Shown: in pieces, positions 8,594 to 16,072 of the stretch
Layout of the letters: the number at the start of each line of letters is the position of its first letter
Numbering within the stretch: the first letter of the stretch is position 1
The notes under the pieces: model-generated
Told to the model about the DNA's origin: nothing
The model's database searches: none
Seen by the model: only the letters and a program-made list of their open reading frames with translations
Position numbers and translations under genes: made by a program
Assembly (NCBI GenBank): GCA_004299305.1
Contig: SCPZ01000125.1
Location: forward strand, 1-64,000
Source of the DNA: Methylobacter sp.
GTDB taxonomy: Bacteria; Pseudomonadota; Gammaproteobacteria; Methylococcales; Methylomonadaceae
DNA length: 64,000 nucleotides
Direction of reading: 5' to 3'

Positions 8594-8761
8594 TGTTTAT
8601 TTCCTCATGTTTAGCGGACTAGGGTGTTTCTATTGAGCTTGGAGTGGTGTTTGGAAATGGTAGGCGATGCGCACCCGGCATGATTAAATTTGATTTTGCG
8701 GATGTTACATTGATTTTTTTAAAGAATTATCTGATGAGCTAAGCGGGGATTTGTATCAATA

Positions 8762-9331
8762 TTACCCATTACCCGGACAATTTGGTGGTCCATAGGCTAT
8801 TCCGGAGCTGGCAGGTGTTTCAACTCGAACTCTGCCTGTAGGCGCTATGACTACCCTGCGAAAATCGGCTATATCAGGGGGTGAGCAAAAATAGAAACTT
8901 CCATTAGCGGTACTACGTCCATCCGGACGATAAATGACCCTGTTGGCATATACATTGGTAGGGTTTACAGTGAATCCCGTGTTAAGCGGGTCAAAGGAAC
9001 TAATGGTAGGCTCATCACTATCTTGATCGAAATTAGTTAATGAGTTTTTTTCTGCAAAAACAACCCAGCCATTTGCCCATGTGCCATTGTTACTGACGAC
9101 AACCAGACGATTGCTTTTTATAGCTTCACTTTTAGCTAATTGTAATGCGCTTACCAGGCTATTGGCTGAAGTCGTTAAGCGATTACTGGCAATGAGTGAT
9201 TGAAAACTGGGCACGGCAATCGATAATGTAACCCCTATAATGGCGATTACGATCAGTAATTCGATAAACGAAAAACCCTGTGTAAAGCTATCTCTATTGT
9301 TATTCATCATGAGCATAGTGCGGCTCTGCAT
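8762..9331 (-). CDS. fimT: FimT/GspH-type pseudopilin
   Basis: A prepilin-like protein of about 190 residues. The mature N-terminus FSFIELLIVIAIIGVTLSIA follows Gly (SFTQG). The body has the FimT/GspH hallmarks LTTSANSLVSALQLAKSEAIK and GWVVFAE, and ends with GRVRVETP. FimT initiates pilus assembly and in some bacteria binds DNA. The start is uncertain: ATG at 9331 is used here, while internal ATGs at 9316, 9310 and 9307 would give a more usual short leader. None has a clear ribosome site. It is the apparently functional counterpart of the truncated copy at 13249. Confidence 0.85.
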   Translation of the reverse strand: MQSRTMLMMNNNRDSFTQGFSFIELLIVIAIIGVTLSIAVPSFQSLIASNRLTTSANSLVSALQLAKSEAIKSNRLVVVSNNGTWANGWVVFAEKNSLTNFDQDSDEPTISSFDPLNTGFTVNPTNVYANRVIYRPDGRSTANGSFYFCSPPDIADFRRVVIAPTGRVRVETPASSGIAYGPPNCPGNG

Positions 9332-9392
9332 ACTTGACTGATGTGTCAAGCATGCAGAAACCAGCGCAATAGTTTAAGTTAAAGTGTATGCA

Positions 9393-10763
9393 TTACTTCA
9401 CATCACCACTTGTCGGTTCTGGAGAGATGGGCGCAGTATTTTCCCTGAAGTTTAGTCGACCACTGGCTGTAACCGGGGAAACTGTTGCACAAGATATGTC
9501 TGCACCAGTCAGGGTTGTTCCTGAAGTTGTTCCCCCTGAGACTGTTCCTGCTGAGAGTATTCCTCCAATGACATTTGCCGTGGCGCTGGTTCCAGCGGTT
9601 ACAGTACCTCCAGTAATGGTACTTCCATTTACAACCGCGTTTGTGATGGTCGCGTTTGTGATAGGTACGCAAGGTAGGGTTACATTGGTTGAGAATGCAC
9701 TTGTTATGCTGTCTGTAGCTCCGGCACTAACACATGCATCTACGGCTTGTTTAATCGAAACGTCAGTGTAGCTGGTTTCAGTCAGAATAATGTCTTTGCT
9801 GCTGGGTTTTGCTTTGTATGCAACAATGGCGTCTTTCAGTTTTTGGTCTTGTGCATCTCCGCAGCTTTTCAAGATATGCTGACTATGTCCTGAATCGCCT
9901 CTTTTCTTACCTGTTTTGCCGGAGTCTATTTTATTGGGGCTGCCGGTATCTGCTACACATTTCTTGTACTCTTTCCAAACACCGCTATCGTCTAAACTGC
10001 TATCCGAAACAACGACCGGATCTTTAAGAATGCCTTTTGCGGCGTTGTTGTCTCGAGCAGTATCGGCATCTTGCAATGTTTTACGGTATTTTTTGTCACT
10101 AGAATCGCCTTTATCTTGACAGCCTCTAATCCGATGGTGCTTACCGCTATCCGATACGCTGTCATGACCTCCCCCTTTCGCCTTGCCTTTGTTGCTATCG
10201 CTGCTATCGCTACTATCGCCCTTGTCCAGACATTGGCTCATCGCAGTGACGACCGCTTCATCGTCTAATGCGGTATCCGCCACGGTGATGGGTTCAAAAT
10301 AAGACTGTACTTTGGTTTCCAACGTTTCGTGGGCAGCACCGGTGCAGCCGGAAATAATGTGCAATGTTTCTTTGGGGGTTGTGCTGGTTTTGCTGTTACA
10401 AGAACCTAAATAATCGACATAATCGGGGCCTTTATCATTCGTGTGCGCTTTGTGTGCTGCCCATGCGCTAAATGCAATATGGAGAGTATGTTTCTGTTCA
10501 GGATTACCAGGGGGAACGTGGCAGATAGTGATTTTTTGATGCGATTTATTTCCTGAATCGGTAGCGCTACGTTTATTACTATCGGTATGGGCTACCGCCG
10601 GCTTCGCCTTACTTGAGTCTTCTTTTTTCTTTTCTTCCACCTTCGTCTTCTTATCTCCGCCATCATCCTTAGCATAGCTAGACATCGGATAACCAGCTAC
10701 TCCCGCTGTCAGTATCGCGCTGATTGTCAGTGACAATATTTTTCTTTTTGTAGTTGTTTTCAT
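9393..10763 (-). CDS. Secreted CHVPPGNP-motif protein in the minor-pilin operon
   Basis: About 456 residues, not recognised as a named family member. It has a signal peptide (KRKILSLTISAILTAGVAG, cut near SYA), then a charged Lys/Asp/Ser-rich region. The segment ITICHVPPGNPEQKHTLHI followed by conserved Ala, His and Cys residues resembles a short Cys/His motif seen in many secreted proteins. There are several further Cys-containing units with DTALDDEAV / DSSLDDSGV / ETSYTDVSI echoes, suggesting three or four internal repeats of about 90-110 residues. The C-terminal third is Thr/Gly-rich and beta-repeat-like (TITGGTVTAGTSAT). ATG at 10763 follows AGGTGG. It occupies the place normally held by pilY1, so a pilus-tip or surface role is inferred. 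Confidence 0.7.
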   Translation of the reverse strand: MKTTTKRKILSLTISAILTAGVAGYPMSSYAKDDGGDKKTKVEEKKKEDSSKAKPAVAHTDSNKRSATDSGNKSHQKITICHVPPGNPEQKHTLHIAFSAWAAHKAHTNDKGPDYVDYLGSCNSKTSTTPKETLHIISGCTGAAHETLETKVQSYFEPITVADTALDDEAVVTAMSQCLDKGDSSDSSDSNKGKAKGGGHDSVSDSGKHHRIRGCQDKGDSSDKKYRKTLQDADTARDNNAAKGILKDPVVVSDSSLDDSGVWKEYKKCVADTGSPNKIDSGKTGKKRGDSGHSQHILKSCGDAQDQKLKDAIVAYKAKPSSKDIILTETSYTDVSIKQAVDACVSAGATDSITSAFSTNVTLPCVPITNATITNAVVNGSTITGGTVTAGTSATANVIGGILSAGTVSGGTTSGTTLTGADISCATVSPVTASGRLNFRENTAPISPEPTSGDVK

Positions 10764-10900
10764 CGTATCCACCTGTTTAGTTAATTATGAACAGCCTGAT
10801 TATACTGTCCGCTTTTTATGGGTCTGTTAATTACCTCGCATTAGTGTGAATTAAATCGCCTATGCCGACCCTAGCACGGCACTTATCGAATGTAAACGTT

Positions 10901-11431
10901 TTAGAACCCTCCACCAGAACAATTAACAGCATATTTAGACTCAACAGTCCGTTGTGCACCGTAACCCGAAACGTCTGCTATAGATTCCCATTTTATAATG
11001 TAAACTTCGGCGTTATCCTTGCATCTACAGGCAAATATATCGTCACGAACTCCATTGGTATAAGTGCATTCAGTTTCCGTTGTGCTTGTTAAGCAATAAA
11101 CCCCCGTTACCGTTGCCTTACCGGTAGCGCTCTCAACAATAACTTCGTCTTTATCCACTTGCGATGCAATATTACACCTGCGATCACTATAAGGGGGGCT
11201 AGCATTTGGATTCAAGCGAGTCTCATCAATAAACTGTTGAGCTTGGGCTAAGTCTGTTTCCGCGCGTGCTAACGACTTGGTTTGCTCCAGGGTATTTCCG
11301 GCCATCGCAAGCTCTTGCTTATTTTGCTGAATCATACTAACGCTAACGAGGGTCAGCAGTAACAGCATAACCAAGCTAAAGGCTAAAACTGCTCCGCGCT
11401 GATGGGATATACCCATTACTTCATAGTTCAT
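10901..11431 (-). CDS. pilX: PilX-family minor pilin
   Basis: About 176 residues. The N-terminus HQRGAVLAFSLVMLLLLTLV is the PilX form of the pilin helix, with GAVL replacing the FTLIE start. The following SVSMIQQNKQELAMAGN and AETDLAQAQQFI are typical of PilX N-terminal domains. PilX helps form the pilus tip complex with PilV, PilW and FimT. The start at 11431 is preferred because AGAGAGG lies just upstream; the longer frame would overlap pilW. It begins 16 bases after the pilW stop. Confidence 0.85.
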   Translation of the reverse strand: MNYEVMGISHQRGAVLAFSLVMLLLLTLVSVSMIQQNKQELAMAGNTLEQTKSLARAETDLAQAQQFIDETRLNPNASPPYSDRRCNIASQVDKDEVIVESATGKATVTGVYCLTSTTETECTYTNGVRDDIFACRCKDNAEVYIIKWESIADVSGYGAQRTVESKYAVNCSGGGF

Positions 11432-11447
11432 GTAGGCCTCTCTTACA

Positions 11448-12332
11448 TTAAATCTTATTACGAAATGCAATAGTCGTTGAAAAAACCCGATATAAGCGTT
11501 TGTCGGTAACTGGATAACTTATGCCGTCTATAGTGTAGCCAACTGGGAATTCCGTTAGATTATCATCATCACTCCGTAATACTACGGATAACTTAATTGC
11601 GACGACTCGTTGCCAATTAGTGACATTGAAGGCATCCACATAATAATTGGCAGCACCATCAGCAGCAAAATCAGAATCAACCCCGTAGGTTATTAACAGC
11701 TGCTGGACGTTAGATACCAAAGCTTGCGCAGTCGATGTTGGATTGTTAGCGGGAGCAGGATCATCAAGATTTTGCCGTTTTGCTCTACAGTAAAGAACCG
11801 GTGAGTTTGTAGAGGTATCGAATGCCACATAAAAATAAAGTGTTACTACGTGCTTTTGGACCGCCGGATCTTCTCCTGCGTTCAAGGCTAGGTTTCTTTC
11901 GCAAGCTGAATTAGTGGAAAAAGGATCAGATTGCGCTAATTCAGTGATATTGTTTAACTGATACCTGAGCGCCAACCGGTTAATATCGTATGGATCTGCA
12001 TTGAAAGCGACGGTATTAGCTTGCCCCATAATGTAGTCGCCAGCCAAAAAATTCATGCCTGACCCTAATACAGATACGTCGTCGGTAAACACCACATCAG
12101 CGCCACCGCCTGCAGTCAGTTTGTTTCTTAGGGAACCTGAGCGACGTAATTCTCTACCGAATACTTCCAGTATATAGCGGCCATCTTCCATCATGTAACT
12201 GAGCGAGCGTTGAATTGCAGAGCTTTTTTGGGTTTGCACAAAAAGACTACCGAATCCGGAAATCATCATCAAGCCTAACAACAAACTGATCATCAATTCA
12301 ACTAGTGTATAGCCCTGTTGATGCCTGTTCAT
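11448..12332 (-). CDS. pilW: PilW-family minor pilin
   Basis: A 294-residue prepilin. The leader MNRHQQG is followed by YTLVELMISLLLGLMMISGF, a class III signal with Glu at +5. Next comes the PilW signature (IQRSLSYMMEDGRYILEVFGRELRRSG). The large C-terminal globular domain fits PilW (usually 270-370 residues). It forms part of the minor-pilin priming complex in the inner membrane. The start overlaps the end of the pilV fusion gene by four bases (ATGA), a sign of translational coupling. Confidence 0.9.
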   Translation of the reverse strand: MNRHQQGYTLVELMISLLLGLMMISGFGSLFVQTQKSSAIQRSLSYMMEDGRYILEVFGRELRRSGSLRNKLTAGGGADVVFTDDVSVLGSGMNFLAGDYIMGQANTVAFNADPYDINRLALRYQLNNITELAQSDPFSTNSACERNLALNAGEDPAVQKHVVTLYFYVAFDTSTNSPVLYCRAKRQNLDDPAPANNPTSTAQALVSNVQQLLITYGVDSDFAADGAANYYVDAFNVTNWQRVVAIKLSVVLRSDDDNLTEFPVGYTIDGISYPVTDKRLYRVFSTTIAFRNKI

Positions 12333-13186
12333 GGCGTTACTTCCAATTCGTAGGTTGAGTTTTGAAGAGCTGTAGAGCCACTTTGTTTACTTAAGTCTTG
12401 GTTAATTCGAGACCACGTCATAGTTAAGCAGAGTGATGGAACGGCCCCAACACAGGTAGTTGAGCCAGCCTTTGGACTTGTTGAAACAACGGCTGTAGCA
12501 CCGGCTGATAGTGTCGTTATAGCTTTTTGCTGCCAGTAACAATAGTCGTAAGCGGCCATCTGAGCAGTGGTGCAAGGGGCTGCGACAGTGTTGCACCCAG
12601 CGGCACAGCTCGCAATGGGAATATTTACTATCGTACCGGAAGGATTCCATCCTCGTTTATTGGCTTTAATCCTATCACTCATTTCATAAGCCAGTGCATT
12701 TGCTTGGCTGTATAAATAAGCATCCTGACTGTTTTTTAGTGAAATTCCTTGTAATGAGGCCAAGCCTAATAAGCCTATCGCCAAAATAACCATGGAAACT
12801 AAGACTTCAATTAGAGTAAAGCCTATTTCGTAGCGAGAAGGTGAGGCGCTAGTCTGATGTTGCTGGAAAGGAACGGTTGCCGAGATGGTTTGCAAAGAAC
12901 TAACAATGCTGCTGTCCAATCTATTGAGCGAAGGCGATATAAGGATGTCATAGCTCATGCACAACTCAGTCATTTTGTCACAGACTACTCGATAGACTTT
13001 TGCTGATAAAATATCGGGCGAAATGATCAGAATATCGACATCCGAATACCCGTGAAATTGTCCTGTTGCGTAGGAGCCAAACAAGTACACGGGATAGGCA
13101 AAGTCCTTAAATGCTAGTCCAAGATAGGCACGCGCACTTTCTAGTTTTTTTTCTCTGGCTAGCAGGATCAGGTTAATTGTATTCAT
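12329..13186 (-). CDS. pilV: Nucleotidyltransferase domain fused in frame to PilV minor pilin
   Basis: A 285-residue chimera. Residues 1-105 are a MNT-type nucleotidyltransferase domain: GSYATG (37-42), the DVD pair Asp49/Asp51 and a likely third acidic residue, Asp80. From residue 121 the sequence is PilV: Gly122, then FTLIEVLVSMVILAIGLLGL, then NSQDAYLYSQANALAYEMSDRIKANK, the PilV hallmark. The join has no stop, and no ATG precedes the pilin part closely, so PilV would need either a 122-residue leader or a non-ATG start such as TTG near codon 98. The pilin part itself looks intact and is coupled to pilW. The fusion probably arose by recombination replacing the end of a fimT copy and the start of pilV. 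Confidence 0.8.
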   Translation of the reverse strand: MNTINLILLAREKKLESARAYLGLAFKDFAYPVYLFGSYATGQFHGYSDVDILIISPDILSAKVYRVVCDKMTELCMSYDILISPSLNRLDSSIVSSLQTISATVPFQQHQTSASPSRYEIGFTLIEVLVSMVILAIGLLGLASLQGISLKNSQDAYLYSQANALAYEMSDRIKANKRGWNPSGTIVNIPIASCAAGCNTVAAPCTTAQMAAYDYCYWQQKAITTLSAGATAVVSTSPKAGSTTCVGAVPSLCLTMTWSRINQDLSKQSGSTALQNSTYELEVTP

Positions 13187-13238
13187 ATGCTTGTTCCAAA
13201 ATAAGCAAAACTTGAGTTAAAGCATCGTTCGCTGGCAT
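13173..13238 (-). other. Possible 21-residue ORF overlapping the nucleotidyltransferase start
   Basis: The frame ATG at 13238 to TAA at 13173 encodes MPANDALTQVLLILEQAYEY plus Asn. Its stop lies inside the first codons of the nucleotidyltransferase-PilV gene. HEPN toxin genes usually precede MNT antitoxin genes with such an overlap, so this may be the tail of a lost partner. A chance ORF or leader peptide is equally possible. Confidence 0.3.
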
Positions 13239-13248
13239 AGCTTGTCAA

Positions 13249-13374
13249 TCAGTTGCTGGCAATGATCTCAGTAAAACTGGGGATAGCGATCCCTGCCACC
13301 ATCCCAGCGATGGCGAGACTGATCATCAACTCAGTCAAGGTAAACCCTGAGCTATATTCCGGCTGCTTGTGCAT
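13249..13374 (-). pseudogene. Truncated fimT/gspH prepilin
   Basis: From ATG 13374 the frame gives MHKQPEYSSG, then FTLTELMISLAIAGMVAGIA and IPSFTEIIASN, and stops. That is a normal prepilin leader, cleavage site and hydrophobic helix of a FimT-type protein, cut after IASN. The intact FimT at 8762 continues past the same IASN with RLTTSANSL. Only about 41 residues remain, so it cannot be a working FimT. The break lies just upstream of the nucleotidyltransferase-PilV fusion. Confidence 0.85.
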
Positions 13375-13743
13375 GATTTTGAGGTATCCCGTTGGCGATT
13401 TGTTGCGGCGATGGAGCGTTACGGTAATAACCTGCCGCCAAAGTCGATTGAGGATTAGTATAAACCATAAGCTATACATTGACGACCGGATGAAATTCTG
13501 AGCTGCGCGGGCCATCCTTATCTATTTTTCCTTTTCGTTTCGCCCGATTATAGAGCGCTCTTGTTTTAGATTTGTTAGCTACTCTACATTTCGACTATTA
13601 AATACAAAGGTTATTCGCTTTACCTTCGCGAGTATTGCTTATGTTATATTTGCTTCCATGGACCCTGTTTTTCCCTACAGACCAGATGTTTGACGGAATG
13701 TTCTTTCTCTTAAATCACCCTGCATTTTAACAAGGAGCTATTT

Positions 13744-14226
13744 TTGAATACACACACCCTCTGCCGTTGCGGTTCGGGCCTTGAATACACCCAATGCTGC
13801 GGCCCCTTCCATTCCGGCGAAAAACAGTCCGCAACTGCGGTAGCCTTAATGCGTTCGCGCTATACTGCTTATGCTTTGCATAATGCCAGCTATTTGCTGG
13901 ATACCTGGGACGCCACTGTACGACCTGAGTTGATCGATTTTTCCAAGGAAAAAGTCGATTGGCAACGCTTGGAAATCGTTAATACTAAAAAAGGCGGGGC
14001 TCAGGATGCGAAAGGCATGGTGGAATTTAAAGCGTATTACTTACAGGATGGCGAGGAATACGTTATGAATGAGATCAGTCAGTTTATCAAACGCGCAGGC
14101 GCTTGGTTTTACCTGGATGGACGGGTTAAGTCCATCGGCAAAGTAGGTCTACAAACCAATCTTGGCAAGAATGCCCCATGCTCTTGTGGCAGCGGCAAAA
14201 AGTTTAAACGGTGTTGCGGAGCCTGA
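13744..14226 (+). CDS. YchJ-like SEC-C motif protein (UPF0225)
   Basis: A 160-residue protein with zinc-binding SEC-C motifs at both ends: CRCGSGLEYTQCCGPF near the N-terminus and CSCGSGKKFKRCCG at the C-terminus. The middle (ALMRSRYTAYALHNASYLLDTW, FKAYY, SQFIKRAGAWFYLDG) is the NTF2-like YchJ domain. The family is widespread in Proteobacteria and its exact role is unknown; SEC-C also occurs in SecA, where it contacts SecB and ribosomes. The start is TTG at 13744: AAGGAG at 13732-13737 is well placed and no ATG fits. Confidence 0.9.
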   Translation: MNTHTLCRCGSGLEYTQCCGPFHSGEKQSATAVALMRSRYTAYALHNASYLLDTWDATVRPELIDFSKEKVDWQRLEIVNTKKGGAQDAKGMVEFKAYYLQDGEEYVMNEISQFIKRAGAWFYLDGRVKSIGKVGLQTNLGKNAPCSCGSGKKFKRCCGA

Positions 14227-14312
14227 GTGGTATGCAAAGTTGTGGAGACAGGCACAAAAGGCAACCGAGCGGCGCCCGTAGCTGGGCTGATTAGCCTACC
14301 CCAACAATAGCG

Positions 14313-14720
14313 TTATTTTTCATCTTTCGTGGGTTCTTCCGACTCCCCTATCAGCGCAGACAGGCAGTCCATCTGGCTTTCGGTATAGTTGGAATGAGCC
14401 TCTGCGAGTTCTTTTGCCGAGCCGAAATCATTGCGTAGTTCTTCAAGGGTCTTTTTAGGATCTTTAGACGAAGACAGCGTCAACATTTTTGTATAGTTAC
14501 GGTAAGCAGTCAAGCGCTTGGGATCGAGAGCAAAAACGCCGGGCATGTTGTTTGAGGTCGTATCAACGACGCATTTAGCCATGCGTTCCGGGGATAATTT
14601 ATAGTCTTTAATATCTTTTTCCAACTGCATTTGCTCCAATACAGTCTGTTCATATTGAGTTTTATCTGCACAAGCAGGGAGTAATAATGCAGAGAGGGAT
14701 ATGAGCAATAGTTTTTTCAT
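14313..14720 (-). CDS. Small predicted lipoprotein
   Basis: A 135-residue protein. MKKLLLISLSALLLPAC is a lipoprotein signal with the lipobox LPAC, so Cys17 would be lipidated after signal peptidase II cleavage. The mature part is helical and charged (YEQTVLEQMQLEKDIKDYKL, KDPKKTLEELRNDFG) with two more cysteines. Residue +2 is Ala, so Lol sorting to the outer membrane is likely. No family is recognised and it appears to be a single-gene unit. Confidence 0.75.
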   Translation of the reverse strand: MKKLLLISLSALLLPACADKTQYEQTVLEQMQLEKDIKDYKLSPERMAKCVVDTTSNNMPGVFALDPKRLTAYRNYTKMLTLSSSKDPKKTLEELRNDFGSAKELAEAHSNYTESQMDCLSALIGESEEPTKDEK

Positions 14721-14760
14721 TTCAGTGTTACCGTTATTAGTGAATAATGCAATTATACGT

Positions 14761-14810
14761 CAGGTGCAAGGTTTTTAGCCTTGAACCTTTTACCTTGAAC
14801 CTTGCTCCTT
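14761..14810. repeat. AACCTTGAACCTT-type low-complexity repeat
   Basis: Repeats of CCTTGAACCTT and TTTACCTTG fill the gap before plsC. A closely related tract lies at 34078-34143 between rapZ and hpf. It may form a weak hairpin (AGGTGCAAGG against CCTTG). Confidence 0.65.
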
Positions 14811-15557
14811 TTAGTCCATCTCCTTCATAGCCTGTGTTATCCAGGCCTCTGCTTCCGCATTGATGTCGGCGGCTTTGCGTCCCTTGCTTTCTATGACCGG
14901 GCCGATTTTTAGCTTGATGACGCCGGGATATTTTAAAAAACTATAACGCGGCCAAAAATCACCGGCATTATGTGCGACAGGGACGACCGGAAAACCGGTT
15001 TTATGCGCCAGCATCGCGCCGCCGATATTAAATTTCAACACCTCCCTGGCCCCGGCACGAGTGCCTTCCGGAAAAATCAGCACCCATAAACCTTGGTTTA
15101 AGTATCTGCTTCCTTGTTCGAGCAAGGAACGTAATGACGCGCGTTGGTTTTTGCGGTTTATGACAATGGATTTTAGGGTAAGCAGCGACCATCCCCAAAT
15201 CGGGAGATAAAGCAATTCACGTTTTATGACCACAGAATGCGGCGGAAGAATATATCTTAACGCCAACGTTTCCCATGCCGACTGATGATTGCTCAAGATG
15301 ATGGCCGGTTGTTGCGGGTCAATGTGTTCCAGTCCTTCTACTTCGTAGGTGAGGCCGCAAAAAACCCTAGTCATCCAACCGATAATCGCACACCAGGCAT
15401 GGCCGATTTTCCAGCGTATTTTGAACGTCGTTAACATGCCTAACATAAGCAGCACTCCGACTACGGTAGCGGTAGAAAAGATACCTAAAAATAACAGCGC
15501 CGAGCCTATATAGTTTTTAGGCCTAGGGTCTTGATGTGATAAATGTTGCTGCGTCAT
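14811..15557 (-). CDS. plsC: 1-acyl-sn-glycerol-3-phosphate acyltransferase (PlsC family)
   Basis: About 248 residues. It transfers the second acyl chain to lysophosphatidic acid at the inner membrane to make phosphatidic acid. The N-terminal hydrophobic helix (ALLFLGIFSTATVVGVLLML) is followed by motif I NHQSAWE, an HX4E variant of HX4D, and motif III FPEGTRAG. The longest open frame begins at 15809, but that part lies over gmhB. The ATG at 15557 gives the normal family length and overlaps the gmhB end by 35 bases. The overlap indicates an operon glyS-gmhB-plsC. Confidence 0.85.
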   Translation of the reverse strand: MTQQHLSHQDPRPKNYIGSALLFLGIFSTATVVGVLLMLGMLTTFKIRWKIGHAWCAIIGWMTRVFCGLTYEVEGLEHIDPQQPAIILSNHQSAWETLALRYILPPHSVVIKRELLYLPIWGWSLLTLKSIVINRKNQRASLRSLLEQGSRYLNQGLWVLIFPEGTRAGAREVLKFNIGGAMLAHKTGFPVVPVAHNAGDFWPRYSFLKYPGVIKLKIGPVIESKGRKAADINAEAEAWITQAMKEMD

Positions 15558-16068
15558 ATAAATTCTCAAAAATGGGAATGTTGAGATTAGGATTGTTATG
15601 TAAGGTTTGTAGGCCTTTACCGGTTTTGACCAGTATCGGGCTTGCACCGACCGCCTGCGCCGATTGGAGGTCGCGGAGCGAATCGCCGATAACCGCGATG
15701 CCGACCAGACTGACATTTTTGTCGGCGGCAAATGCTTCAAGCAATCCCGGTTTGGGTTTGCGACAGTTGCAGGCATCGTCCGGCCCATGCGGGCAAAAAT
15801 AGATAGCATCGATTTTTCCGCCTTTTTCTTCGGTCATACGCTGCATTTTCGCATGGATTTTTTCCAGCATCGCGGCATCGAATAAGCCGCGAGCCAAGCC
15901 GGACTGATTGGTGATTACAACGACTTTATAGCCATGTTCATTGAGCAGGGCAATAGCTTCCAGGCTGCCTTCAATCGGCAGCCATTGTTCCGGGGATCTT
16001 ATAAAATCGTCCGAGTCGCGGTTAATTACGCCATCACGATCCAGCAATACGTAGCGGTCTTCGGCCAT
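15523..16068 (-). CDS. gmhB: D-glycero-beta-D-manno-heptose-1,7-bisphosphate 7-phosphatase
   Basis: About 181 residues. It removes the 7-phosphate in ADP-heptose synthesis for the LPS inner core. The HAD motif I is DRDGVINRD, motif II TNQSGLARG, and motif III/IV GDSLRDLQSA. The Cys/His zinc loop (CPHGPDDACNCRKP) is diagnostic for GmhB within the HAD superfamily. The ATG at 16068 lies four bases after the glyS stop, so the shorter start is preferred. Confidence 0.93.
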   Translation of the reverse strand: MAEDRYVLLDRDGVINRDSDDFIRSPEQWLPIEGSLEAIALLNEHGYKVVVITNQSGLARGLFDAAMLEKIHAKMQRMTEEKGGKIDAIYFCPHGPDDACNCRKPKPGLLEAFAADKNVSLVGIAVIGDSLRDLQSAQAVGASPILVKTGKGLQTLHNNPNLNIPIFENLYDAATFITSRP

Positions 16069-16072
16069 GCGG

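Noticed and set aside
15558-15809. N-terminal extension of the acyltransferase
   Set aside because: The extra residues lie over gmhB and do not resemble the family; ATG 15557 gives normal length.
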